This document shows positions 10,600-21,610 of a stretch of DNA of 64,000 bases, one piece after another. Origin of the DNA: Acanthosepion lycidas (lineage: Eukaryota; Mollusca; Cephalopoda; Sepiida; Sepiidae); assembly GCA_963932145.1 (NCBI GenBank), contig OZ010571.1, positions 153,332,598 through 153,396,597 of the forward strand. Direction: 5' to 3'. Below the pieces are notes generated by a model. It saw nothing but the letters and a program-made list of their open reading frames with translations. It had not been told where the DNA came from and searched no databases. Position 1 is the first letter of the stretch. Each line of letters starts with the position of its first letter. Made by a program: the position numbers and the translations under genes.

Positions 10600-11560
10600 T
10601 GATCTAGATGCTGATAAATATTTTATTTGTACAGATTATTAAAATGACTAAGGAAAGTAATCACTAATACATTTACTAAGTTGATTTACCTCCCTTTCCA
10701 CTACAGGAGGTAGGACAGGAAATCTATAATTAAATACACATTGATAATTATTTCTTGGTTTGATTTGCCTATCAAATTTAATAAGAACCTAGAATTAAAT
10801 AGCACAGAAAAAAAAATAGAATTTAATTTTATTTCTTTAAAGTTAGTACTTTTAAATGACCACTGGTAGTGAAAGGTTAGCACAGTATTTTCAAATGCTA
10901 TAGTTTCCTTGAATAAAGCAAAACAAATGTGTAATGTATAGCATGCAATAGTAATATAGACCCTTTATTTCTTGCCTTTTAATCACATGGCTCATCCACC
11001 AGACATCGGTCAGGCAAACCCCAACAACACTCAATGCACACTGGTATGTTGCCAGATGTTCAACATTAAACGAATGAGTCAGCTAATATAAACATAGGAG
11101 TATATCTTGCATTTGCCTTTCTCAACACAATTCTTAATCATTCCTGGTCTGTGAAAATTGTATCCTTATTTTTACAGTAATTACAGAACAAAGGGCTCGA
11201 AAAACATAACAGAAAGCTTCACAATAATAAACGACTCACTCTCTTCTGTTTTATTCATTTCAATTGCTTTTGTGTTTTCTTTTAATATAAACAATTATTC
11301 ATAGCTTTTGAGCAATTGTATCCAAATTATTTGCCAAAAATCACACAGTGCCTTTTCATTATTAATTATTTTTATTTGCTGAAAGTTTATCTGGCATTAC
11401 ACATCAAAACAATTTGTTAATATTTATTTATTAACTTGTTTATTCATGTTATCAAATGTGATAACATATTTTCTACTATTAAAAGGTGAGTTCTTAAATA
11501 TATAAATATACTTAGTACCCATAAAAAATGATAGGATTATTTACATATGGATCAGTATTT
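10600..11560. other. No gene seen
   Basis: AT-rich. A 34-codon frame begins at 10987 (MAHPPDIGQ...) with a GTATGT donor-like site inside it. It has no acceptor or homology and was not called. Confidence 0.45.
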
Positions 11561-11567
11561 CTGTTTA

Positions 11568-12152
11568 GGATCAGTGTAGTGCCTATGAACTCTGCCTAAG
11601 ATCAAAGAGCTGTTTCTTAACCTACTGCCTAGGATCAGTGTAGTATCTGTGCACTCTCCCTAGAATCAAGGTGTCACTTCCCAGCCCTCTGCCAAATATG
11701 ACTGTAGTATTTGTGCACTGTGCCTAAGATAAAAGTATCATTTCCCAGCTGTCTGTATAGGATCAGTGTAGTATATGCACTCTGCCTAAAATCAAAGAAC
11801 CATTCCTTTACTTTCTGCCTAGTATCAGTGTAGTATATGTGCACTCTGCCTATGATCAAAGAACTGTTTCTTAGCCTTCTATCTAGGACCATTGTAGTAT
11901 CTGTGCACTCTCCTTAGACTCAAAGTGTCACTTCCCAGCTCTCTGACAAGGATCACTGTAGTATTTGTACACCCTACCTAAGATAAAAGTATCATTTTCT
12001 AGCTGTATAACTATGATCAATGTAGCATCTGTGCATCCTACTTAGGATCGGTGTCACTTCCCAGTCCCCTGCAAAGGATCAGTGTGCACTCTCCCTAAAA
12101 TCAAAGAGTCACTTTTCTGTTGTCTGCCTATAATCAGTGTACTTAATGTCTG
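11568..12152. repeat. Degenerate satellite, ~75-85-bp units with a ~260-bp higher-order period
   Basis: Units run along 'ctgcctaggatcagtgtagt', 'atctgtgcactctccct', 'atcaaagtgtcacttccc' and 'agctctctg'. 'ctgtttcttaacctactgcc' at about 11600 recurs as 'ctgtttcttagccttctatc' at about 11860. 'gataaaagtatcatttc' recurs at about 11730 and 11980. The period is therefore a higher-order repeat of three or four basic units. It is non-coding. Confidence 0.85.
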
Positions 12153-12454
12153 CAAGTCCTTTTTACCATGTTACTCTAGCTGAAGAATGCTGTTCTTGTG
12201 CATATGTCTCCTCTAGATTGGCTATTCAAATCAGGAAAAGAATAATCAGCTAAGTTAGGTTCAAATGCAATCACTTTCTAATATATCCATGAACTTTACA
12301 TGGCTAAAGTTGTTTTCCTTTATCCACATTTAACATAGTATTTTAATTAAAAAGAAAAACAAACTAATAACAAAGAAGAAATTTCTTGTCTGGATTCCTG
12401 ATAAAGGAGGGTTAGGGTATATAGCAGAAATGTGAAAAAAAGAAACAAGATGAG

Positions 12455-12548
12455 GAAATTAATCCCAAACAGCCAAATCCCAAACAGACAAATCCCAAAC
12501 AGACAAACCCCAAACAGCCAAATCCCAAACAGCCAAATCCCAAACATA
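12455..12548. repeat. 15-bp minisatellite (caaatcccaaacagc)n
   Basis: About six copies with single-base variants. The minus-strand translation (LFGIWLFGICLFG...) is an artefact of a period divisible by three. Confidence 0.9.
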
Positions 12549-12559
12549 CAAAAGAGGAC

Positions 12560-13225
12560 CACTTAAAATTCAGTGCAAAACATTTTCCTGCTTGAGATAA
12601 AAGTGTTGTATCTGTTCTTTTTCTGTAAACAAAGACAAGAGATATAATTATACACATTTTTAACATTTTTATTTAATGCAAAAAATTATAAATTCAAATT
12701 CATTTGATGTCCATGGAATTTATAGAAACAAGTCACTAATGTTTCAGCAAATCTGAGTAAAATTTAATTTCTCAGTTTTTGTGATTGGAGCCAAAAAGGT
12801 ACCATGTATTTTATTGATTTTGTTCATTGGTCAATAAAAAGTTAATTTTATTAGGTTTCCTGATTACATCATTAAAATGTCAAATAATTCTTAATTTCAT
12901 AATTCCTAATCAATTTCTTCTACTAATCACTCTCAAGCAGAAAGATAATTTCTAATGTCTTCATTATGCATTTAACTCTTTTTCTTCTCTTATATTGGAA
13001 GTAAAAACCAGTTTTAGGCAACGGTTACACTAATGGCTATGAATAAAGATTACTTTTATTAGCAATTAATGAGATTCAAATTTACCAATATAAAATAATT
13101 AATTAATGTTCTGAAAGTCAGGAATAAAAACATGGTTGCCATAGTTGTCAGGCTCATGAAAAATGTTTTTAATGAAGTTTGAATGTGAAAGTTTTTAGAC
13201 ATACTATCTATCTATCTATAAATAT

Positions 13226-13259
<34 letters not shown>

Positions 13260-13334
13260 TATAGGGAAGTAGATCATTATTTAAACATATTTTATTAAAT
13301 ATAACAGACAATGAATGTCTATTGTCTGATTTGA

Positions 13335-13388
<54 letters not shown>

Positions 13389-13430
13389 CTAAATTGTTTT
13401 AATATGCAAGAATAATACAACACAAAGTGA
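12560..13430. other. No gene seen; two (TA)n tracts
   Basis: AT-rich. (TA)n runs at 13229-13257 and 13341-13386. Confidence 0.6.
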
Positions 13431-13439
13431 TATTTAGGC

Positions 13440-13725
13440 TATTTACATTGTTCGGACTATTCACAACTTTTTATGCTCTGGTCTTCTTCAGGCGATATAC
13501 ATTGGAATTTCAAACCAAACCCTTTATTTTGGCCATCGGTGTAAATTGTTTTAGTTCCACATGCCATGCCTTTGGATATCGCAGTTTCAGTTATTTCCCT
13601 TTAGTACCTCAGCTCTCCAAGTTTTTTGTTCCCCTCTGCTTTGGCCAGGTATTGAACTTACAACTCTTTGGGTCAAGTCACTGGATTACTTCAGCCATCA
13701 TTTTTATCCAATGAGCCATGTTTCC
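13440..13725 (-). mobile_element. Penelope-like 3' end/SINE with tRNA-like module (family C, single)
   Basis: Reading the minus strand: a tRNA-like head ('catggctcattggataa', later 'agttcaatacc'), then the family C body with 'ccctttatttt' (reverse sense), the CTGAAGA/GAAA region, and the terminal 'cgaacaatgtaaat'. Eight loci in this window share this order. See 55.4 kb for the copy linking it to GIY-YIG-type coding. Confidence 0.65.
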
Positions 13726-13739
13726 TAGACAGATATAAA

Positions 13740-14520
13740 GTTATATCTTTTCAAATATGACAATTCACAGTATGCTGACCAGTAAATAAAAAAAATCAAT
13801 AATGTAACCGACAATAAAAGATCAGAAAAAGATGCATAATATTAGATACAGACGTTTGCATTGCATTGAAATTTAAATGGCCAGAAATACAGATCTAGAG
13901 AGGTAAAGATGTTGACTTAGAAAAACAATGCAAAATGACTTCAAACAAGCTGAAGGTGGCTGCACTGTGCTATGGTGAGGCAAAAAGTGTGTCAATATTT
14001 GTCTTGAGAATTTTATATAGAAAATGCAGATGACAGTGTAAACACTTTCAGTTCTAAAATGATGCTTGATTTTCTTTCCTAAATTTTTTATTTAACTAAT
14101 TTAATAATTTAATTTAATTATTTTAGAACCTATCTGATCATGTATTGCTGAGCATAACATCTTATTATAAAATCTATAATTTGAGTTTCATTGCTTAAAA
14201 TACACTGAGCATTATACAAGAGTCATTTACGTCCTAAAATTGCATAAAAGAAGATGTATGGGAATATTAGTTACACTTTCATTTCAATAAGGCATATTCA
14301 GGAAAAAAAGCTTTTAATCTGTTATGTACTGTTTCAAGCAAATTGTCATTAGAAAGAATTATAAAAATATTTTAGCTGTAGTAGAAAACCTCACTGTATA
14401 TAAAAAGCAAGCTAGCAGTAGAGTTGAACATAAAGCGAGAAATAATAATAGAAAAAACCTTGCATAATTGCACTAATAAAACACAACATTGCTGGTACTT
14501 TGTACAAGAATTCCTTTAAC
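13740..14520. other. No gene seen
   Basis: AT-rich. A short frame at 13938 (MTSNKLKVAALCYG...) has no homology I recognise. Confidence 0.45.
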
Positions 14521-14529
14521 AGTATGTTT

Positions 14530-14850
14530 CCTCACTTAGGTGTCATACATAATGCACACTTGGGCAATCATGTCTCTACAATTCATGATTGACATGACAG
14601 CAGAATTCCCACCCGTTGTAGGCTGCCATTACTTTCTGTGATAGACTAGTTTTCCAACCAAAGCTATAGGACATTCTGTCCTGCTACTTAACCCATAGAA
14701 GAGATGGCTTCATACCTTTCCCGAGGGTATTTGTGCATAAGCGAATGTAACAAAAATCAACTGGAATGAGAAATCATAGCCTAGTTTGGAATTTGAACTT
14801 GGTTTTCCAATTTCTAATTCTGAGCCATTACACCACCCACACATCCAAGT
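14530..14850 (-). repeat. tRNA-derived SINE (family A), minus strand
   Basis: The reverse complement has the head 'ggtgtaatggctcag', the B-box region 'gttcaaattcc', 'accctcgggaaaggtatg' and 'cagaaagtaatggcagccta'. The 3' end 'gacatgattgc' is shared with the SINE at 31.45-31.72 kb, defining the full-length tail. There is no 5S portion. Confidence 0.75.
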
Positions 14851-15120
14851 TTAGAACAATTTGATGTTTCTTCTTTTTCTATGTACCCTTTTCCTACAGG
14901 ACATCAGCAATGATGTCTCTTCACAATTACCTGTCCTTTGTAGATCTTTGTAAATTTTGTTTTTTTTTGTTATCTCTCCTAAACCTTGTTCTGCCATCCA
15001 TTTACTCAAGCTTACTAGATAGATTATGCATTGTTTTCCTCTGTTCCTCTTGCCCTCAATCTCTCCTGTTAGTAAACGAACTGTCAATCTATGAGTATAA
15101 AATTCTTGAATCTGTCTTGT
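14851..15120 (-). pseudogene. RTE-type LINE ORF C-terminal fragment
   Basis: The minus strand reads LTGEIEGKRNRGKQCIIYLV, SLSKWMAEQGLGEITKK and so on, the well-known '..TG.IEGKRSRGRQR..YL.SL.KWM.EQG...' end of RTE-like reverse transcriptases. The same end is at 58.38-58.72 kb. The frame is open for most of 95 codons. The upstream end is truncated at a hairpin formed by an inverted duplication of its own GLENLILT segment (15109-15183). Confidence 0.75.
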
Positions 15121-15183
15121 GAGTATCAAATTTTGCAAGCTCCTAAGTGGGGCTTGGAAAATTTGATACTTACAAGACAGATT
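15109..15183. repeat. Hairpin: inverted duplication inside a LINE fragment
   Basis: Arms 15109-15141 and 15151-15183 match at about 30 of 33 bases, with a 9-base loop. Both arms encode, on opposite strands, the LINE segment (G)L(E/Q)NLILTRQI. This is a snap-back rearrangement rather than a terminal repeat of a DNA element. Confidence 0.8.
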
Positions 15184-15288
15184 GTTCCTCTTGCCTTCAA
15201 GTGAGTCCTACAAACATGCTTTTACAGGTCTCAGTAAAATAGACCTCCAGGTTATCTTGCCTGTAAATTTTTTTATGAAGGCAGGTAA

Positions 15289-15770
15289 TGTTAAAAATAA
15301 CAACACACAGATTTAACACAGAAGTTTATTTATTTTCACCATCAATTGTTAAGACAATTTAAAATCTTTTCCACGATCAGTTGTTAAAATACAAGTTAAA
15401 ATCATTTATTCATCATCAGTTATTAAAAGAAATATAAAAGTCTCTGAATATTTTGAGCACTTCAGGCATAACAATCTCTGCAAATCCAAAACTTGCCCTT
15501 AGACATGGTTCTTTTGCCAATATACTTCAGGTGCAGCCACTGAAGACATCAGTTACAAACCACAGAATCCATGTTGTTCAAGTCCTGTGTACACAACTCA
15601 CACAATCACAGGGCTGATGATCTCAAGGCTCCATAAGCATGTTACACAGCCTTCCTTCTGCGGATTTTATGCATTGACACATTTTCACGCAGACACGCTG
15701 TTGGTATTGCAGAAGGGTTTTGCTCCAAATTAGCTGCAGAGAGAATTTCTCCACCCATAGATTGAATGCC
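15289..15770 (-). other. Possible LTR-like fossil segment
   Basis: On the minus strand a G+C-richer stretch runs to an AATAAA-like signal, then 'gtgttaaatctgtgtgttg' and a TG/CA-type terminus at 15289. This resembles the R-U5 end of an LTR. No second terminus or target duplication was found, so the call is weak. Confidence 0.25.
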
Positions 15771-15797
15771 ATCTTTATCAGTGACTATTTATATTTA

Positions 15798-15985
15798 CCA
15801 GCAAAATAGCCTTGGTGTCTATTTTACCAGCACCGGCAAAATAGCCTTGGTGTCTATTTGCTTGGACCAGCAAAATAGCCTTGTGTCTATTTGCTTGGAC
15901 CAGCAAAATAGCCTTGGTGTCTATTTTACTGGCACCAGCAAAATAGCCTTGGTGTCTATTTTGCTGGTTCCAGCAAAATAGCCTA
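15798..15985. repeat. ~37-bp hairpin-forming minisatellite
   Basis: Five units of 'ccagcaaaatagccttggtg' + 'tctattttRctgg...'. The first and last dozen bases of each unit are inverted repeats (agcaaaatag / ctattttgct), so each unit can fold on itself. One further isolated half-unit is at 37.52 kb. Confidence 0.85.
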
Positions 15986-16105
15986 TTTGATAAAAAAGTA
16001 CCATGTGAATATGTTTGCATGAATGGCTAAGTATGTGTATTTCTGTATAATTTTGACATTTCATCATGCATTATCAGTCTATACATATGCATCTGTCTAT
16101 ATTTC

Positions 16106-16302
16106 AGAGGGGAATTAACAGGAGATAACTGACATCCATTAGACATGGCACATGGAAATAGAACAGACTACCCTAGTGAACAAAATAAAGGGTTCAGTTC
16201 GACATTCCAACTACCTGAAGAAGGCTGGAGCGTACAACAGCCGAAACGTTGTGATAAACATGGCGACAAAGATGATGACAATAGTCTGAATAATGTAAAT
16301 AC
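16106..16302 (+). mobile_element. Penelope-like end (family C), headless, with hammerhead-like core
   Basis: The body 'ataactgacatccattagac', 'aacaaaataaagggttcag' is followed by CTGAAGA (16215-16221), the self-complementary GGCTG...CAGCC, GAAAC (16243-16247), and the family 3' end 'atagtctgaataatgtaaat'. CUGANGA, a stem II and GAAAC are the hammerhead core. The cleavage-site position reads GTG here, which hammerheads do not tolerate (NUH is needed); other copies have GTA. Confidence 0.6.
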
Positions 16303-16425
16303 TATACATATGCATATATAAATATGTGTGTGTGTGTGTGTGTGTGCACTTGAAGAAAATTAAAGAGGAAAGATATTTCCTAGAGAGTAAAGCTCTTTGA
16401 AGAAGACAGGTGCATTCACACAAAG

Positions 16426-18615
16426 GTGAAAAAGAATCACAAGAAAGATTCAGCCAATGACAATGATGACAATATAATTTTAGTAGTGTGTGATATTTGC
16501 AGCCATGTTTGCTTCTCACAAGCTGAATTGACCACATATATGTCTAGCCATGTACAAGGACTTCCAACTGACTTCACACAACTAATTTCTTCAGATTTAA
16601 CCTGTTCAATTTGTAAAAAAATACATAGGCCTGGATTTGTGAAATCTTGCTACACACTTCCTAGATTTGCTGGACATGTGAAATCTTGCTACACACTTTC
16701 TAGATTTGCTAGACATGTGAAATCTTGCTACACACTTTCTAGATTTGCTAGACATGTAAAATCTTGCTACACACTTTCTAGATTTGCTAGACATGTGAAA
16801 TCTTAAAATATCAATGTACAAACCAATAAGGAATCAAAACAAAGGTTTTTGCATTGTCTTTGCAGAAAGAAATGTAAGTCCATTTGTGAAGTTAAGAGAT
16901 ATTGTTGATTCCACAATTCATAGGACACACCAAAAACAATGATATCATACACTCAAAACCCCCACAGAAAAAAATGCCTGGCCTCAAAAACACTTTGGAT
17001 AACATTTCAACCCTGACAAGACTAAACTATACCCTCAGAAATAGAAAATATCAATATTCATTCAACCATTACAAAGTCTATCCCCAAACCTAAACGATAA
17101 TGAATCTAGTGATGAAATTAAAAAAGCTATTAAAAAAATAAAGTAATAATAAAGCATCATTCAACATTGAGGCTGAACTTTTCAAAATAGCTGACTTTCT
17201 CCTTGATTTGCTCTATTTGATGAAAGAAATCTGGAATCAGAGAGGCACCGCCCAAAAGGTGATATCTATCACATATTAATGCATTATGGAAACAGAAACA
17301 TAACCGTCAAGACCCTCACACATACAGAGGCATCTTGATTGGAACCATCATCATGAAAGTATTAATGAAAATTATATTAACGAGGCTCTCTTATTGGTTT
17401 ATGTAAGTCAACTCTTCACAACCCAGTTTGTTGTTGTTTTGGTAAGGGATGTAATGATGGTATATCTGTCATCAAACAACTCCAAGAAATTGCTTATCTC
17501 TCTAATAGGAAACTGTATACCTGCTTATACTGAATGCATCAATCTAATAGAGGAACTGATTCAATCTACAGAATCTTACATATCTCGTGAGGACTTAAAG
17601 AAATGTTTCTGACCTCATCAGGATTATGACAAGGAGGAAATGAGGGCCTCAGTTGAATTAATCTCTTTGTAGACGATAACCTGCACATATACCAATACAG
17701 ATGTGATGATATATGCACTGAGCATTTAAACATTCCATACCCAATCACAAACAAGTCTACCAATAGAAGATAATGATCTTGCTTTCTCTCTCAAGGCAAA
17801 TGTACTGATGATGAGAGGGGAGGCTATGCTGATGACATAGGTATTTATAGTTTGGATAAGAATGATCTTGAACAGGAAATCAACATCCTCTATCAAGTGT
17901 TTCAAGAAATATGAAAACTTGCCAAAACAGAAACTATGACCTGTAATTGGGAGGAAAACAATGATGGCACCTACTCTGAATCTACCATAAAAATACAGGA
18001 TGTGGAATTAGTAAATACTAAAAACATTTCAGATACCTTGGTGTATAGATTAGCTATAAAAGAAATTAAGTATAAGAGAAAAAGATAATAGGCCGTGTCT
18101 GAGATAATTTCACCCAACAACACAAATTGTTACAAAAATGAAACTAAACTTGAAAACTCTAGTCATGTTCTTGAATAGCCTCATAAGATTGAGATTTTCA
18201 TATAGATGTCATGCATGGCATCAAACCTCTTCAAAAATATCTAAACTGTGTGAAGAAAAGGCTGAATGAATAAAGCCTTAGGGTCTTCGTAAAGATCATC
18301 CTTCTTTGAACATTGTCGACCAGTGCTATAGAACCACAAAGAACTGTACCGGATAACAGAAACCATATTACTTGAAGACTGCCAGCAGTCACAACAACTA
18401 AAATGGATAACACATGTAACTCAAAAAGAAAATAATAACAAGCCACAATTCTTCAAATAAAAGGTTCAGGAGGAAACTCCCATCAGTACTGGAAAGAATG
18501 ATAACAGCTATTGGACTTGAGAAATCTAATTTCCTAATAAAATGTTTTAAGAGGAAAATTTTATAAATTTCAACTGAAAACAGTACTAGCTGTTCTAGCT
18601 GTTCAGTCAATGAAT
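16426..18615 (+). pseudogene. Zinc-finger LINE ORF2 remnant with RT domain
   Basis: A decayed non-LTR retrotransposon. N-terminal part: CDICSHVCFSQAELTTYMSSH (C2H2-like, shown in part), then CSICKK...HVKSC, whose H-x3-C half is tandemly repeated (16635-16806), then a third finger near 16.86 kb (CLCRKKCKS). RT part: IKKAIKKIK.NNKASFNIEA near 17.13 kb; WYLSHINALWKQKHNRQDPH and YRGI at 17.26-17.33 kb; the catalytic box G-Y-A-D-D at 17822-17836. C-terminal part: KLKTLVMFLNSLIR at about 18.15 kb and LKWITHVTQKENN at about 18.40 kb. There are many stops and frame changes, so it cannot be functional. Fingers ahead of the RT recall R2/CRE-type LINEs, but no restriction-like endonuclease is visible and the clade stays open. 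Confidence 0.75.
16635..16806 (+). repeat. 39-bp in-frame minisatellite inside a zinc-finger segment
   Basis: About 4.4 copies encode HVKSCYTLSRFAR. The period is exactly 13 codons, so the frame is kept, and each unit repeats the distal H-x3-C pair of the finger. Confidence 0.9.
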
Positions 18616-18624
18616 GTTGAATAT

Positions 18625-20025
18625 TTCCTTATAGGGAAATGGCTAATATTATAATTACCACTACCATTGTATATATGTCACTGACATTATTTGTTTTGTC
18701 TATTTTTTGTTATGCTGCAACATAACGATTCATATTTCTTTTTAATTTTATAGCATAATATTTTAATTTGCCCATTGTAAGTTCATTTTGTGTATAATTT
18801 TAATGAAATAAATATATTTCTGTGACTGATTATTTAGTGTAAAGTCTGTGCAACTGTTGAAATTGTCTCATTTATTTTGATTGTGTTAGAAATAGTCATA
18901 CTCTTTTAATACGTCAACTAGTAGTCATCATATTTGAAAAAAGTGCTAAGAAAAAATTAGCAAAGATTATGATTTCTAATAATTGGCTTACAAAACCAGT
19001 TTCTGTTCTTTGTCCCGTGAAGTATTTAACCAACCAATTTGTAAAGTTATTATCTTTCATTAATTTTAATTGCAATATCTGCCGATCAGGATTATGTAAA
19101 CAGATTTCACACTTAATACTTAGCCAAATGAGATAATATGATTAGCAATTGCTTTTTGGCAAAGTTATTTATCAGTAATAATAGAGAAAAGAGATTGTTC
19201 TTTTTATTTTAGGAAAAAATTGCTGGTATTCAAAAACTTCAAACATCAAAACAAGGTTGCTTGATTGGGAAACTGTTGAAGTCCAATGCTAATAAAATTT
19301 TAATTTTGCTACTAGTTTCATTTGGGGCTGATTTTTAAGATAAGGTAGATTAAGTTCTGCTACTGATGAGTAGAAAGACAATTTAAAATTTAGAAATGCC
19401 AGGCTTTCAAATGTAGCTCAGTTTGCTGCTTGTTAGCTCAATCTGGCAACCCTGCATAAAATAAATGCAGGAATGAACAGAGAAAAACAAAACGTGTGAA
19501 ATATTGTTATTATTTTAAATAAATCATTACTAAATAAATTTGAAGATCATTACTCATTTTTTTTAATTTTTTTTCAGATCATTGACTGAACCATGTCAAT
19601 AGTAAATATGGAATCTTGTGGCACTACTTAAATATATTGGTCCACTTATAGGGAAATACTTTCCAGGTAATAACATTCTTTAGACATTTTACATCCTGAA
19701 ACCTTTGTCAGAATCGAAAATATTTTACTTTTATCAGTTTAAAAGATGGGTCCTTTTCATAATACTAATATAGTGTGAAATCGATCCCTGACTTTTACGA
19801 GTTATCAGCACTTTGTTTTTATTTGAAAATATCATGCTTTGAAAATGAGCATATGTCATAAATAGCTACATATATTTTTATACATTTGTTAATTTAGTTA
19901 ATGTTTGTTCTTTAATTAAAATGTGAAATTATTTTTAAAATTTAAGCATTTGTATGTTCTGTAAATACAAAAAATGTTTTTGTAAAAAAAAAGTCTGTTT
20001 TCATATGCAGATATCAATAACGTAA
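18625..20025. other. No gene seen
   Basis: AT-rich DNA without recognisable repeats. A T-rich stretch ending in CAG at 19578, with a GTAATA donor-like site at 19666, would bound an 88-bp segment, but all three frames contain stops. Confidence 0.5.
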
Positions 20026-20027
20026 GA

Positions 20028-20572
20028 AGATGAGGTATTATGATTACTTGCATTATTTACATTATTCAGACTGTTATCCTCATTTTCTTTGTCATATTCA
20101 CAACATTTCAGCCTTTGTATGCTCCAGTTTTGAACTGAACCTTTTATCTTGTCCACTGGGATAGATTGTTCTAGTTCCACGTGCCATGCCTCTTCCCGGT
20201 GTCTCAACTATTTCCCTTTTAACTCAACTCTCCAAGTTTTTGCTTCACCAGTGCTGTGGCCTGGTATTGAATTCACAACTCTTTGGGTCTAGTCACTGGA
20301 TCTAGCCAACATCTTTATCCACTGGGCCATGTGGTAAATCAAAACTTGGAGAGTTGAGTTAAAGGGAAACAACTGAGACATCTGGAAGAGGCATGACATC
20401 TGGAACTGGAACAATCTACCCCAGTGGATGAAATAAAAGGTTCAGCTCAAAATTCCAATCACCTGAAGAAGGCCAGGGTGTACAATGGCTAAAACGTTGT
20501 AAATATGGCAATTAAGATGAGGATAACAGTCCGAATAATGTAAATAATGCAAGTAACATTAGAAGAGTTTCA
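20028..20572. mobile_element. Head-to-head inverted pair of Penelope-like ends (family C)
   Basis: 20028-20335 is a minus-strand copy with a tRNA-like head at its inner end ('catggcccagtggataaag', 'gaattcaatacc'). 20342-20572 is a plus-strand copy starting 'aaaacttggagagttgagtt'. The outer 200 bp of the two are inverted repeats (shared 'cagtccgaataatgtaaata', 'cacctgaagaagg', 'gaacaatctacc'). In the plus copy the GAAAC position reads AAAAC. No coding lies between. Confidence 0.7.
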
Positions 20573-20889
20573 AACTTTATATTTGTAAATAAACATCTAA
20601 GTTCTGTTAGTGGTAAAAAGTCAGGGATTGATTTTACACTGTATCAATTATGAAGAGGAACCACCCTCTACAATGATAACAAATCAATATTTTTCAGTTT
20701 AGACAAATGTCACAGACTAAAAAAGATTTAAGAAATGCTAATCTCCAAAAATTATTTTCATAAAAAGTTTTCCCTATTTTTTATAAGTGAACCAATTTGC
20801 TTAAATAATGTCCTTGAACTCTGAGCCCCCATAAAAATCCTGTTCCTTTACAAGCAAATATCAAAAGAAAACTACTAATGTTTGATGCA

Positions 20890-21130
20890 AATTTAGGATA
20901 CTCAATTGTGATAAAGTCATTGACTATTTTTCTGCTTGGAGATTTTGCGATCAAAGATGTGGCCCAAAATAGGATACCAACAACAGTGTCAATTCCTGAA
21001 ACTATTGATCATATTCATGACCTTATTTTGGCCAATCAATGGATCTTAGCCAAATGATTTACTGAGATGCTAGAGATATCCAGAAAGTGTATCAGATTTA
21101 TAATTCATAAGTAGTTTGTTATGAAGAAGC
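20890..21130 (+). pseudogene. Mariner transposase N-terminal fragment
   Basis: The plus strand reads IPTTVSIPETIDHIHDLILA, then MLEISRKCIRFIIHK. This fits the second helix-turn-helix of mariner transposases ('GRP.....E.V..V.DLIL...R......A..L.IS.G....I'). Stops interrupt it and the catalytic domain is absent. No terminal repeats were identified. Confidence 0.65.
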
Positions 21131-21349
21131 TGTTAGCCAAATTGGTGTCAAAATGCGATGACAAACAATATCAATTATCTCCAACACTGACCAAAGTTGA
21201 TTTTGCAGCATTTTTAATAATCTAGCAATCATTTTTGGAGAGACAATTAAGGAAACATTGTTACAAATCAAGGATCTAGAGGCAAAGTAACAGCCCATGC
21301 TATTAGACTAGTGCATAACATTTCATACAGAACGTTATTATAACTTACA

Positions 21350-21610
21350 GTGCCAGTTGTCAAAAAAATGGACTGTTGCAGAAGGATGGGTTTTTTTTTT
21401 TGCAGGACAATGCAAGTTGAAAGATGTTTTGAAGATTTTGAGTGCAGAGATCATATTACTCATTCAATGTTTCTCCATGAGATGATTTCCTGTTCCCAAA
21501 TTTTAGAGTTTGAAAATGATGAATTTTTCAAAGATGGTAACAGCAGCAAAGTAGTATTTCAATGCCCAAACATTATGTTATATTCCATGCTAATGGGAAT
21601 ATATACTTGA
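21350..21610 (+). other. Unrecognised 86-codon open frame
   Basis: It begins MPVVKKMDCC and contains CFEDFECRDHITHS. I recognise no family, and its 3' end runs into the LTR-like fossil that starts at 21576. It is probably fortuitous or part of an older element. Confidence 0.2.

Noticed and set aside
10987-11091. 34-codon frame MAHPPDIGQ... with a donor-like GTATGT
   Set aside because: No acceptor, no homology, too short.
12347-12666. Frames with repeated CLFGIWLFG-like residues
   Set aside because: Translation of a 15-bp minisatellite.
19579-19665. 88-bp segment between a T-rich CAG acceptor-like site and a GTAATA donor-like site
   Set aside because: All three frames contain stops; no other evidence of an exon.
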